Below, one piece after another: positions 6,933-14,066 of a stretch of 64,000 bases of DNA. Position 1 is the stretch's first letter. Each line of letters starts with the position of its first letter. The position numbers and the translations under genes were made by a program. The notes under the pieces are model-generated. The model saw nothing but the letters and a program-made list of their open reading frames with translations, was not told the DNA's origin and ran no database searches. The stretch is from the NCBI RefSeq assembly GCF_900106645.1, contig NZ_FNMV01000012.1, positions 62,001 through 126,000 on the forward strand, in the 5' to 3' direction. The stretch comes from Flavobacterium degerlachei. Lineage in GTDB: Bacteria > Bacteroidota > Bacteroidia > Flavobacteriales > Flavobacteriaceae.

Positions 6933-8306
6933 TTAAAAATCGTAAAGAATACCTTCAAAAATATTTTTTCTAACTTTTCCTTTGAAATTGTAGATTTCCT
7001 TGTCTTTTTCTCTTGAGCCTGTAAGGTGCAAAAAGTCAAATAGTTCTTTTTTACTTTTAAAATTAAAATGTTCTTTCAATTTCTGAATGGTTGGTTTATG
7101 GTCTCCTTTAATTTCCATTATTCTTCTTCCGTACATTATAACGGTCGAAGTAGAAGTTACTTTTTCTGCGTGTGGAAATTTTAAATTCTGCAATGCCTTT
7201 TTTATTTCTCTCGATAAACTAGGTTGAGTAAGTGGATTGTATTTATTAGAGATAAATACATTATCCTCTAGATTAGGTATTGTAGAATAAGTTTTTCTGC
7301 CTCGAGATTTACTATAAAAAATTACATTTTGAGTAGTTTGCATGGTATGAACATAATGCTCTAAAAGATTTTTTCTGAATTCTGCGTAGATTTTTATCTT
7401 TTGATTTTCAAAAATAGGAGACTTTTTAATTTGAATTGTTCTCTCTTCTTGGTTTACATGAATAACTTCATGCCATTTTAAGCTAAGTAATCTAGATGGT
7501 CTAATACCATTATATAAACTGATTAACAATAATAAGCGTATACTATTAGTTACGGGGCCTTTATATGCAATGAGTTCAGATTCTAAAAATTTAGAAAATG
7601 CTGTAAATTTCTGAAAAGGATAACCATCATTGAAGTTTTTGTCTTCTAGTAAAATCAATGTTCCATTCGCATCCAAATTAATATTATTCAAACTGTATTG
7701 AATCTCATCTTTAGACCTATATCCAAGAAAAAAAAACAATTCTTTATTCGTGCGAAATTTGAAGTGTAGCTTAAGAAATTTACTTATATCATTTGTATAG
7801 CCATTAACAGCGAAAACCTTTCTACCGAATAGAATTTGCGAAAATATTTCAAAATTAAAGACATTCAAATGTTTAACATTTATTTTGTTAATTTCATTTA
7901 AATGGTCACTAGCTGAAGCTCTTAATATCCATTCAGAAAGTCTATCTGTGCCCAATCGTAATGGTATAGTATTTATAATTTCTAGTTCTAAACTTGGATA
8001 GTCTAACTTACAATATAAATCAGAAAGTAAAAATTTTACTTTAGGATGAATTGGTATATAGTATTTACGTACTCTTAATTCATCTTTCACAACTGCATTG
8101 TTTTCAGTACCTAACATTAATAATTCTTTCCATTTTATATTAAATACATATTTCATCTCTAATCCTGTCGCTAGGCTTAAGACTAAAATGATTCTGTGAA
8201 TCATTAGGTCATTAGACCCCCTTATAACTTCTAAGTTTTGAAAACAGGAGTTAAAAGAATCATCAAAAGTTATAAACTCTTCAATTGGATGCGTGCTTTT
8301 GTACAT
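6933..8306 (-). CDS. Tandem degenerate tyrosine-recombinase-like protein
   Basis: The 457-aa protein looks like two copies of a tyrosine recombinase catalytic domain. Half 1 has ATGLEMKYVFNIKW (46-59) and FGRKVFAVNGY (160-170). Half 2 has YNGIRPSRLLSLKW (265-278) and YGRRIMEIKG (392-401). These match the Bacteroidota integrase patterns TG-R-EL-L-W and RKTFGRRV. The first catalytic Arg is kept only in half 2 (Arg269). The His-x-x-Arg box is not recognisable in either half. Aligned by eye, the catalytic Tyr is replaced by Phe193 and Phe425. The protein is therefore probably not a recombinase; a DNA-binding, accessory or regulatory role is my inference. It is convergent with the serine recombinase, with 27 bases between the stops. 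Confidence 0.65.
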   Translation of the reverse strand: MYKSTHPIEEFITFDDSFNSCFQNLEVIRGSNDLMIHRIILVLSLATGLEMKYVFNIKWKELLMLGTENNAVVKDELRVRKYYIPIHPKVKFLLSDLYCKLDYPSLELEIINTIPLRLGTDRLSEWILRASASDHLNEINKINVKHLNVFNFEIFSQILFGRKVFAVNGYTNDISKFLKLHFKFRTNKELFFFLGYRSKDEIQYSLNNINLDANGTLILLEDKNFNDGYPFQKFTAFSKFLESELIAYKGPVTNSIRLLLLISLYNGIRPSRLLSLKWHEVIHVNQEERTIQIKKSPIFENQKIKIYAEFRKNLLEHYVHTMQTTQNVIFYSKSRGRKTYSTIPNLEDNVFISNKYNPLTQPSLSREIKKALQNLKFPHAEKVTSTSTVIMYGRRIMEIKGDHKPTIQKLKEHFNFKSKKELFDFLHLTGSREKDKEIYNFKGKVRKNIFEGILYDF

Positions 8307-8681
8307 AAAACGGATTTTATTATTTTTTTTATTGGCTAATTTATCACATAATTAGACATAAAACAAGACAAAAGCATTCGCGTGAAAAATAACCAAAAAC
8401 GAAACAAATTTTATCACAATGTGCAAAAATCATACATTTGCTATATCAAAATCGGAATAACAAAATAAATTATTAATACAAACAACAAAAGCTATTATGA
8501 GAAATTAGAATTTTAATGTTACTTCAAATCTAAAGGTATAATGAAGGCATTAAGAAAACAATTAATTATCTAAGACTTTCTAATTCTAGAAAGCAAAAAA
8601 ATCAAACAATTTATTACATCAAAAAAAATCTATTGCAATATGGACAGAATGTCTATTGCCTAAACTTTAAAAACAAAAAAA
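8307..8681. other. 375-bp AT-rich intergenic region with a promoter and hairpins
   Basis: The gap between the divergent genes at 8306 and 8682 holds a promoter-like TACATTTG (8433-8440), a CTTTCTA/TAGAAAG stem (8576-8593) and an ATGGACA/TGTCTAT stem (8640-8656). No ORF of note is seen. If the promoter drives the gene at 8682, the leader would be about 235 bases, long enough to carry regulation. Confidence 0.5.
8433..8440 (+). promoter_or_regulatory. Candidate -7 box TACATTTG
   Basis: TACATTTG matches the Bacteroidota -7 consensus. The expected -33 position holds TTTT rather than TTG, so the match is partial. It faces the gene at 8682. Confidence 0.35.
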
Positions 8682-9152
8682 ATGAAAAATTCAATGACAA
8701 CAGCAGAAAACAATTCTATTAAAAGTAAATATATAGTAAGTGTAAACATCCTAAAAATGGATAAAAACGGTAATCATAAAAGTGAAAATTTGGAATATAC
8801 TTTTGATGAAGGAGAATTATTGGAAAAAAGAAGAAGTGCAATTGAGAAAGCTCAGGAAATTACGGATTCTTTTAACCATGATGAAAGCTTCTCTTCTCCT
8901 TCTGAGGCTGAAGACAAAGGCTTTAGAAATTTCAAAGCTTATTCTGTTGATATCTATCTGATTATTGAGGATGAAGGAGAGGAATATGACTATAATATTT
9001 ATGGAGATGAGGAACTCGTATTTGAATCCTTAGAGGTTGAAGCAAAATTTTTTAAAAAAGAGTGCGAAATCACTAAATTCATCAAAGTTCAAGATAATGA
9101 AGATGAAACAATTGAGGTTATAGAAGAAAATCTTTATTTTTTGCTTAGTTAA
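8682..9152 (+). CDS. Acidic protein of unknown function
   Basis: This 156-aa strongly acidic protein has many Glu and Asp clusters (for example EDEGEEYDYN), no Cys pair used as a metal site, no signal peptide and no membrane segment. A second Met at residue 5 is an alternative start. I do not recognise the family. The overall acidity recalls DNA-mimic proteins such as anti-restriction factors, but no specific similarity can be claimed. It follows a long structured leader and precedes the DUF5131 gene by 213 bases. Confidence 0.7.
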   Translation: MKNSMTTAENNSIKSKYIVSVNILKMDKNGNHKSENLEYTFDEGELLEKRRSAIEKAQEITDSFNHDESFSSPSEAEDKGFRNFKAYSVDIYLIIEDEGEEYDYNIYGDEELVFESLEVEAKFFKKECEITKFIKVQDNEDETIEVIEENLYFLLS

Positions 9153-9294
9153 CTAGAAAACAAAGTGTTTTTAAATCTACAGAAAACACTAAATACCTAT
9201 TATCTAATCTAGTTACAAATATTAGTCGTTAACTAGATTGATTTCTTTCATTCCTGAAAAGAAATTCAAAAACAATTTTATCTAAATAATAATC

Positions 9295-9328
9295 TACCCA
9301 AAAATGGGTACAGGACCTCCTATGTCCT
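9295..9328 (+). promoter_or_regulatory. Two hairpins in the leader of the DUF5131 gene
   Basis: TACCCA (9295-9300) pairs with TGGGTA (9305-9310) around AAAA, and AGGAC (9312-9316) pairs with GTCCT (9324-9328). The second stem runs straight into CTAAAC, as before the genes at 5810 and 8682. The shared layout suggests a common control signal in this element. Confidence 0.4.
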
Positions 9329-9365
9329 AAACAAATTACTATAAACAATTAAAATAATTAAAATC

Positions 9366-10511
9366 ATGGCTGAAAATAGCAAAATTGAATGGACGCATCA
9401 CACGGCAAATTTATGGTGGGGATGCACAAAAGTACACGCAGGATGTGACAACTGTTACGCATTAACCTTCGCAAAAAGAGTGGGAAATGATATCTGGGGA
9501 AATGACAAACCCCGAAGAATGATTAAAGATGTATGGTCAAAATTTAGAAAATTTCAAAAAGAAGCAGAAAAACAGAATGAGGTCCACAGAGTCTTTGTCG
9601 GTTCGATGATGGACATCTTCGAAAAACCAATGCCGTTAGTGGACCATGATGGCAATCCATATTCAGAAGGTGAAAGCGAATTTTGGAATACTGGACAGTT
9701 AAGAGATAAATTCTTTAATGAAGTTGTTCCGAATTCACCTAATCTGATGTTCCTGCTATTAACAAAAAGACCTTCGAATATCAATAAGTATATTCCTGAG
9801 AGTTGGAAAGAGAATCCTCCTAAAAATGTAATGTTTGGAACCTCACCTGTAAGCCAAGAAACCGCAAATAAGTTAATTCTTCAACTATCGGAAGTCAACG
9901 GGTTAAGGTTTCTTTCTGTAGAACCTCAACTAGAAAAAATCGATTTAATGACTATGGTTAATGATGAAACAGATAGGGTTTTATTGGACATGGTTGATTG
10001 GGTAATTCAAGGAGGTGAGTCTGGACATCACAGACGACCTTTTGATACAGATTGGGGTAGATTACTAAGAGATGATTGTAAAAAGAAAGGCGTTCCATTT
10101 TTCTTCAAACAGATAGATAAAAAGTTGGAAATACCTCAAGATTTATTGATTCGAGAATTTCCAACAACTAAAACCGAAATATTAAACTTGAAAAAAACCG
10201 AAATGAAAACAAAAATGAAAAAATTGAAGTGTGTAACAGTAGAAGAACTAAGAGTTATTAATGACAACTCTACTAAAGCTAAATTCAGTGCAACCTATGA
10301 TATTGATGGCTTAATAAATGATGGAATACTAAGTGATATTCCAGATTTCGCATATAGTGTTCAACTTTGCATGGTTCACGAAAATCAAGATGGCAGTTCA
10401 GCAATGAGGGTATATGTAAGTACTAATACAAGATTCAAATCAATAATTTTGGATATGACTGAAAAAGATTATGATGGCTTGTTTAAAATGAAATTTAGAG
10501 TAGTCGCTTAA
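9366..10511 (+). CDS. DUF5131 (phage Gp37/Gp68-like) protein with a C-terminal extension
   Basis: The first 270 residues match the phage Gp37/Gp68 (DUF5131) family. They have WW-GCTK with Cys20, then GCDNCYA with Cys27 and Cys30, KRP near residue 135, FLSVEP near 185, and QGGESG near 215 followed by PFFFKQ. The three-cysteine cluster and the barrel-like motif order recall radical-SAM enzymes, and the family is often linked to the three-Cys-motif partner TcmP. No TcmP-like gene is visible beside it. The last 100 residues, after a Lys-rich junction near 275-290, are unlike the rest and look like a fused, mainly beta domain. The biochemical role of the family is not settled. Confidence 0.8.
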   Translation: MAENSKIEWTHHTANLWWGCTKVHAGCDNCYALTFAKRVGNDIWGNDKPRRMIKDVWSKFRKFQKEAEKQNEVHRVFVGSMMDIFEKPMPLVDHDGNPYSEGESEFWNTGQLRDKFFNEVVPNSPNLMFLLLTKRPSNINKYIPESWKENPPKNVMFGTSPVSQETANKLILQLSEVNGLRFLSVEPQLEKIDLMTMVNDETDRVLLDMVDWVIQGGESGHHRRPFDTDWGRLLRDDCKKKGVPFFFKQIDKKLEIPQDLLIREFPTTKTEILNLKKTEMKTKMKKLKCVTVEELRVINDNSTKAKFSATYDIDGLINDGILSDIPDFAYSVQLCMVHENQDGSSAMRVYVSTNTRFKSIILDMTEKDYDGLFKMKFRVVA

Positions 10512-10539
10512 TAAAAACGCAGTCTACTTAGGCTGTTTA

Positions 10540-10600
10540 ATACGGGAGAATGGTGCACAATTCTCCAATTTAATCTATCTGGTTTCTGTTCAGAAATCAG
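10540..10600 (+). terminator. Hairpins after the DUF5131 gene
   Basis: GGAGAAT and ATTCTCC (about 10545-10566) form a 7-bp stem around GGTGCACA. About 20 bases later TTTCTG and CAGAAA form a second stem. There is no good T-run, so these may be part of the leader of the next gene at 10687 rather than a terminator. Confidence 0.4.
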
Positions 10601-10686
10601 TAAATCAAAGTAAAAAAAATGAAATTTTCAAACTCATGTTATTGGGTAAGGATTTCTATTGTTTAAAATTTAAAATAAATAAAAAT

Positions 10687-11277
10687 ATGAAAAAATTAGA
10701 AGTGTTAGCAGAGAATGAGTTTAATATGATTTGCGATTGTCTTAATGGGGTTGTTATTGATTTAGAACCGATAGAATGGAGAATTAACATAACGGATGAT
10801 TTGATGGAAAGTGGTTATGCTTTAAAATCAGAATGGAATGTTGATATCGATGATTTAGAATATAAATTAGATAGTTTGTCTAATGTAGAATTCTTGAAAT
10901 TATTAGTTAAGGTGGATTTGTTTTGGCAGACGGATGATAGTAATTATGAATCATTTAATAGAATTTCCCCAAAAGCAAAAATTTTAGAAATAACTGATGA
11001 AACAGAAAAGCATGTGCCAATCATTTGGAATTCTGAACGAGGTCCTCTAGATGATTTTTATATTGTCGCTTTAGGGCTTAATCTTGATTATATAATTTAT
11101 GTTCATGATTTTGAAGGAGGTAATAAGAGTATTTGGGCTTCATCAGAAGCCGATTTATTGGAGTGTATGTTTAAAATTTCTGAATCTAGTTATTTTGGTA
11201 GTATTGATAGCTTACATAATTCTTTAAAAAAAGGAGATTGGTTTTATTTCAACGAAGAAAATAAAATAATTCAATAA
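10687..11277 (+). CDS. Protein of unknown function, co-transcribed with a putative excisionase
   Basis: The protein is 196 aa from the ATG at 10687, which has the A-rich context usual here; an ATG at 10636 would add 17 residues. It is acidic, Trp-containing and without signal peptide or membrane segment. I do not recognise it. Its stop codon overlaps the start of the next gene (TAATG at 11275-11279), which indicates translational coupling with the 113-aa gene and places it in the integrase operon. Confidence 0.65.
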   Translation: MKKLEVLAENEFNMICDCLNGVVIDLEPIEWRINITDDLMESGYALKSEWNVDIDDLEYKLDSLSNVEFLKLLVKVDLFWQTDDSNYESFNRISPKAKILEITDETEKHVPIIWNSERGPLDDFYIVALGLNLDYIIYVHDFEGGNKSIWASSEADLLECMFKISESSYFGSIDSLHNSLKKGDWFYFNEENKIIQ

Positions 11278-11618
11278 TGTTTTTTGCTTTACCTAGAATT
11301 TATTTGAATGAGATAACCAAGCAAATAAATAAGAAAGACATTCGAACGGCAAGAAAATGGTGTAAAGGAAATTTCCTAAAAGTATATAAGGATTCATCAG
11401 GAGAATTTGCGTATCAATACGAATTTGATTTAGTATTTAATATGCCATTGATAAAAGATTTAAAATTAAAGCATGGTGATAATTGGGAGGATTTTTACCA
11501 TGCTTACAAAAAAAATGAATTGCACAAAATGATAGACTCAACTAAATCAGTTGAAAAAACGGGATATGTTCCAAAAGGTAAATTATCCTTAAAACTATTT
11601 GGTGGGTCACTTAAATAA
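11277..11618 (+). CDS. Small DNA-binding-like protein, candidate excisionase
   Basis: This 113-aa protein begins with a segment that reads like a winged HTH or excisionase fold (LNEITKQINKKD followed by TARKWCKGN). Its start overlaps the preceding stop by one base, and it ends 32 bases before the integrase gene. A small basic DNA-binding gene directly upstream of a tyrosine integrase is the usual place for a recombination directionality factor. The assignment is from position and the HTH-like segment, not from a recognised family. Confidence 0.6.
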   Translation: MFFALPRIYLNEITKQINKKDIRTARKWCKGNFLKVYKDSSGEFAYQYEFDLVFNMPLIKDLKLKHGDNWEDFYHAYKKNELHKMIDSTKSVEKTGYVPKGKLSLKLFGGSLK

Positions 11619-11650
11619 ATTACACTCGCATTAAATCTAATTTACAAACT

Positions 11651-12928
11651 ATGAAAATATTGAAATACAAAAAATTTACTGGTTTGCATATTGTATGCAA
11701 GAAGTGCAACAAATTAATAGAGGTCTCGCAAGACACATATAAAGGCTGTAAGCATCCAATTGACAGGCAGAAGTATAAAGCGATACTAAGACAAGATGGA
11801 AGTCGAAAAACGAGGGATTTGAAGGCATTGGAGTATGATGATGCAATTAAAGAACTGCTTGAATTCAAACATGAATTGTCGAATCCAATTCGGTTTAGTG
11901 TTAAGGTTCCAAAAGTTGAGGTTAAAATAGAACTACTTAAGGATTGTATCATGATGTTTGCCGATTGGCTTGAAAATGTTGATGTCCCTAGGCATCAACA
12001 AAGACCTCGTTCAAGTGGCTATATAACAACGACAGTTCAGTATATTGTAAGATTTAGTAAGTTTCTAGAAAATAATAAATTCGACCTCAACAAGTTTAAA
12101 ATCTATGATTTGAATGATGCTATCGTTGGGAAATACTATGATTATTTAGATGAGACATGCAAAATGGCATCTACTCACAATCACAATACTAAGGCATTAA
12201 AGAATTTTAATAATTTTTTAATTAACCATAAAGGCTTCAATATTCCAAATTATTTTGGTAAAATAAAATTGAAATATGAAAGTATGAATCCAACTAGCAT
12301 TAAGGATGATGATTTCAAAAAATTATTAGGAGTGATATCATGTGAAAACTCTATTGAAATACATCCAAATGGACGAAGAAAAAACATGTACAGACCTTAT
12401 ACGAAAGATGCTATTGAGTTAGTTGCCTACACAGGAATGAGAATAGAAGAAACCATGGTTTTAAAGTTTTCCGATATCGTTTTGGATAATGATGGAAATA
12501 TTCAACATTTAGTTGGAACAGATTTAAAATTTGAAAGGGCTCATAATTGGAATAATACCAAAGCCCCTAAAAAAGTTATGATTCCAACCTCAACTGAGTT
12601 AGAAAACTTATTGAATAGATTGGAGTATAAAAAACATTTAGGTGCTGATAAATATCTGATTGCCGATGATTATGATATTTCTAGAAAAACGCTGAAAACT
12701 CAAATAAGCCATTCGTTTACTTTTTTTAGAAAGAAAGCAGGACTTTCTGATGATTTTAGTATTAAGCATTTAAGAAAAACATTTTTAACTAAATTGCATA
12801 CTAAAACTGGTTTCATTGAATCTCTGGGATATCAAAGGTCCGCTAAAGTAACGCTGAACAATTATATTGATAAAGTTCAGGTCGTAAAAGAGATTAATAG
12901 GATTGGGTTTGGCTATTTTGATAAATAA
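11651..12928 (+). CDS. Tyrosine recombinase integrase with N-terminal zinc-ribbon-like segment
   Basis: This 425-aa integrase is probably the enzyme that inserted the element at the tRNA-Ala. The N-terminus has Cys16, Cys19, Cys33 and His35, spaced like a small zinc-binding arm domain. A helical core-binding domain follows (about 95-205). The catalytic domain has TGMRIEE with Arg264, HLRKTF with His373 and Arg375, and NNYID with the nucleophile Tyr405. The usual LGH box reads LGYQ, a substitution seen in some active members. It is read in the direction of the tRNA, with the defence genes between. The coupled small gene upstream may be its directionality factor. Confidence 0.9.
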   Translation: MKILKYKKFTGLHIVCKKCNKLIEVSQDTYKGCKHPIDRQKYKAILRQDGSRKTRDLKALEYDDAIKELLEFKHELSNPIRFSVKVPKVEVKIELLKDCIMMFADWLENVDVPRHQQRPRSSGYITTTVQYIVRFSKFLENNKFDLNKFKIYDLNDAIVGKYYDYLDETCKMASTHNHNTKALKNFNNFLINHKGFNIPNYFGKIKLKYESMNPTSIKDDDFKKLLGVISCENSIEIHPNGRRKNMYRPYTKDAIELVAYTGMRIEETMVLKFSDIVLDNDGNIQHLVGTDLKFERAHNWNNTKAPKKVMIPTSTELENLLNRLEYKKHLGADKYLIADDYDISRKTLKTQISHSFTFFRKKAGLSDDFSIKHLRKTFLTKLHTKTGFIESLGYQRSAKVTLNNYIDKVQVVKEINRIGFGYFDK

Positions 12929-12942
12929 TCTTTTCTGAGAAT

Positions 12943-12963
12943 TAGAAATGGTTTTCATTTCTA
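12943..12963 (+). terminator. Hairpin after the integrase
   Basis: TAGAAATG (12943-12950) pairs with CATTTCTA (12956-12963) around GTTTT, 15 bases past the integrase stop. The downstream T-run is poor, so termination may be partial. Confidence 0.45.
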
Positions 12964-12976
12964 TTCCGTAGGAATT

Positions 12977-13021
12977 TTTAATATATTTGAAAAAAACATT
13001 GTGTGTTTAAAATATATTAAA
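12977..13021. repeat. 12-bp inverted repeat upstream of hamA
   Basis: TTTAATATATTT (12977-12988) and AAATATATTAAA (13010-13021) are exact reverse complements, 21 bases apart. They lie about 100 bases before the hamA start and just before a TATATTTC promoter-like box near 13033. The position fits an operator for the Hachiman operon. Confidence 0.45.
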
Positions 13022-13115
13022 TCATTAATTTATTTTATATTTCGTAAGGTTTTTGAAATTGGTAGCTCTAGAGTTATTTATAAGATACAAAACAATTAAG
13101 AAATATGAAAACACT

Positions 13116-14066
13116 ATGAGTTGGATTGAAGATTCTATTAAAAACTTACTCATAAAAGGAGAGGGCGAAATATTTTCCCGAATTGAAACTATAGGCATTA
13201 ATCTTGATATCAGTGGCACGAATGCAAAAGCTTATTGTTATGGTCTAAAACTAGATGCGCAAGGCAACCCAAGAGTTAATGATTTAATAGAATTCGTAAC
13301 AACAAAATTAATTGATTATTCTATACCCAAGAAATTGCAAGATGAAGCTAAAGAACAATTACTTAAAACAGGCTCGACTTCAAAAATCTTAGAACTTGGA
13401 AAAAGAGCAAAACTACTATTTACCGATTTAGAAAAAACAGGTGAATTTGGTGAGATGTTACTATATATATTGGTTCAAGAAATTTTGGAATTACCTCAAC
13501 TAATAAGCAAAATGTCGTTAAAAACATCTGGGCAATTACATTATCAAGGGGCTGATGGAATTCATGTTAAATATGACAAATTGGATGACTCTTTATCTTT
13601 GTATTGGGGAGAATCCAAAATGGAACAAACAATGTATTCAGGTCTAAGAAATTGTTTTATAAGTTTAAAATCATTTTTACTAGACACTTATGGTCATGAT
13701 TCAACGCAAACGAGGGATTTACATTTAATAACAAGTAATATTTCTGAGAATATTAATAATCCTGAACTTGAAGATATTTTGGTCAGATACTTTGATTTGA
13801 ATGATGATTTATCAAATAAACTTAAATATAAAGGGGTTTGCTTTGTCGGATTTAATTCTTCTCATTATCCAACTTCTCCTTTGGAAAAAACGACAGAAGA
13901 ACTAATCAAAACTTTTGAAAAAGAAGTTAGTAATTGGTTAGTCAGTTCAGGTACTCAAATTAAAAATCATGTTAATTTGGAAAAATTTGAAATTCATCTA
14001 TTCTTAATTCCGTTTCCATCGGTACAGGATTTTAGAACTCATTTCCTAAAGGCTATAGCTAAATGA
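13116..14066 (+). CDS. hamA: Hachiman defence nuclease HamA (DUF1837)
   Basis: The protein is 316 aa from the ATG at 13116; the frame is open back to a TTG at 13053, but that stretch overlaps the promoter area and is unlikely to be translated. It matches the DUF1837 effector of Hachiman. A PD-(D/E)XK-like active site can be read: Glu113 in FGEML, Asp147 in GADG, and Glu166-x-Lys168 in GESK. In studied Hachiman systems HamA is held inactive by the helicase HamB and released to degrade DNA when phage-associated DNA damage is sensed. Its stop overlaps the start of hamB (ATGA), so the two are translationally coupled. The order and sizes are those of known hamAB pairs. Confidence 0.9.
   Translation: MSWIEDSIKNLLIKGEGEIFSRIETIGINLDISGTNAKAYCYGLKLDAQGNPRVNDLIEFVTTKLIDYSIPKKLQDEAKEQLLKTGSTSKILELGKRAKLLFTDLEKTGEFGEMLLYILVQEILELPQLISKMSLKTSGQLHYQGADGIHVKYDKLDDSLSLYWGESKMEQTMYSGLRNCFISLKSFLLDTYGHDSTQTRDLHLITSNISENINNPELEDILVRYFDLNDDLSNKLKYKGVCFVGFNSSHYPTSPLEKTTEELIKTFEKEVSNWLVSSGTQIKNHVNLEKFEIHLFLIPFPSVQDFRTHFLKAIAK

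Noticed and set aside
13053..13115. Longer hamA start at a TTG
   Set aside because: The stretch overlaps the promoter-like box and dyad region and adds residues unlike the family; ATG at 13116 is preferred.
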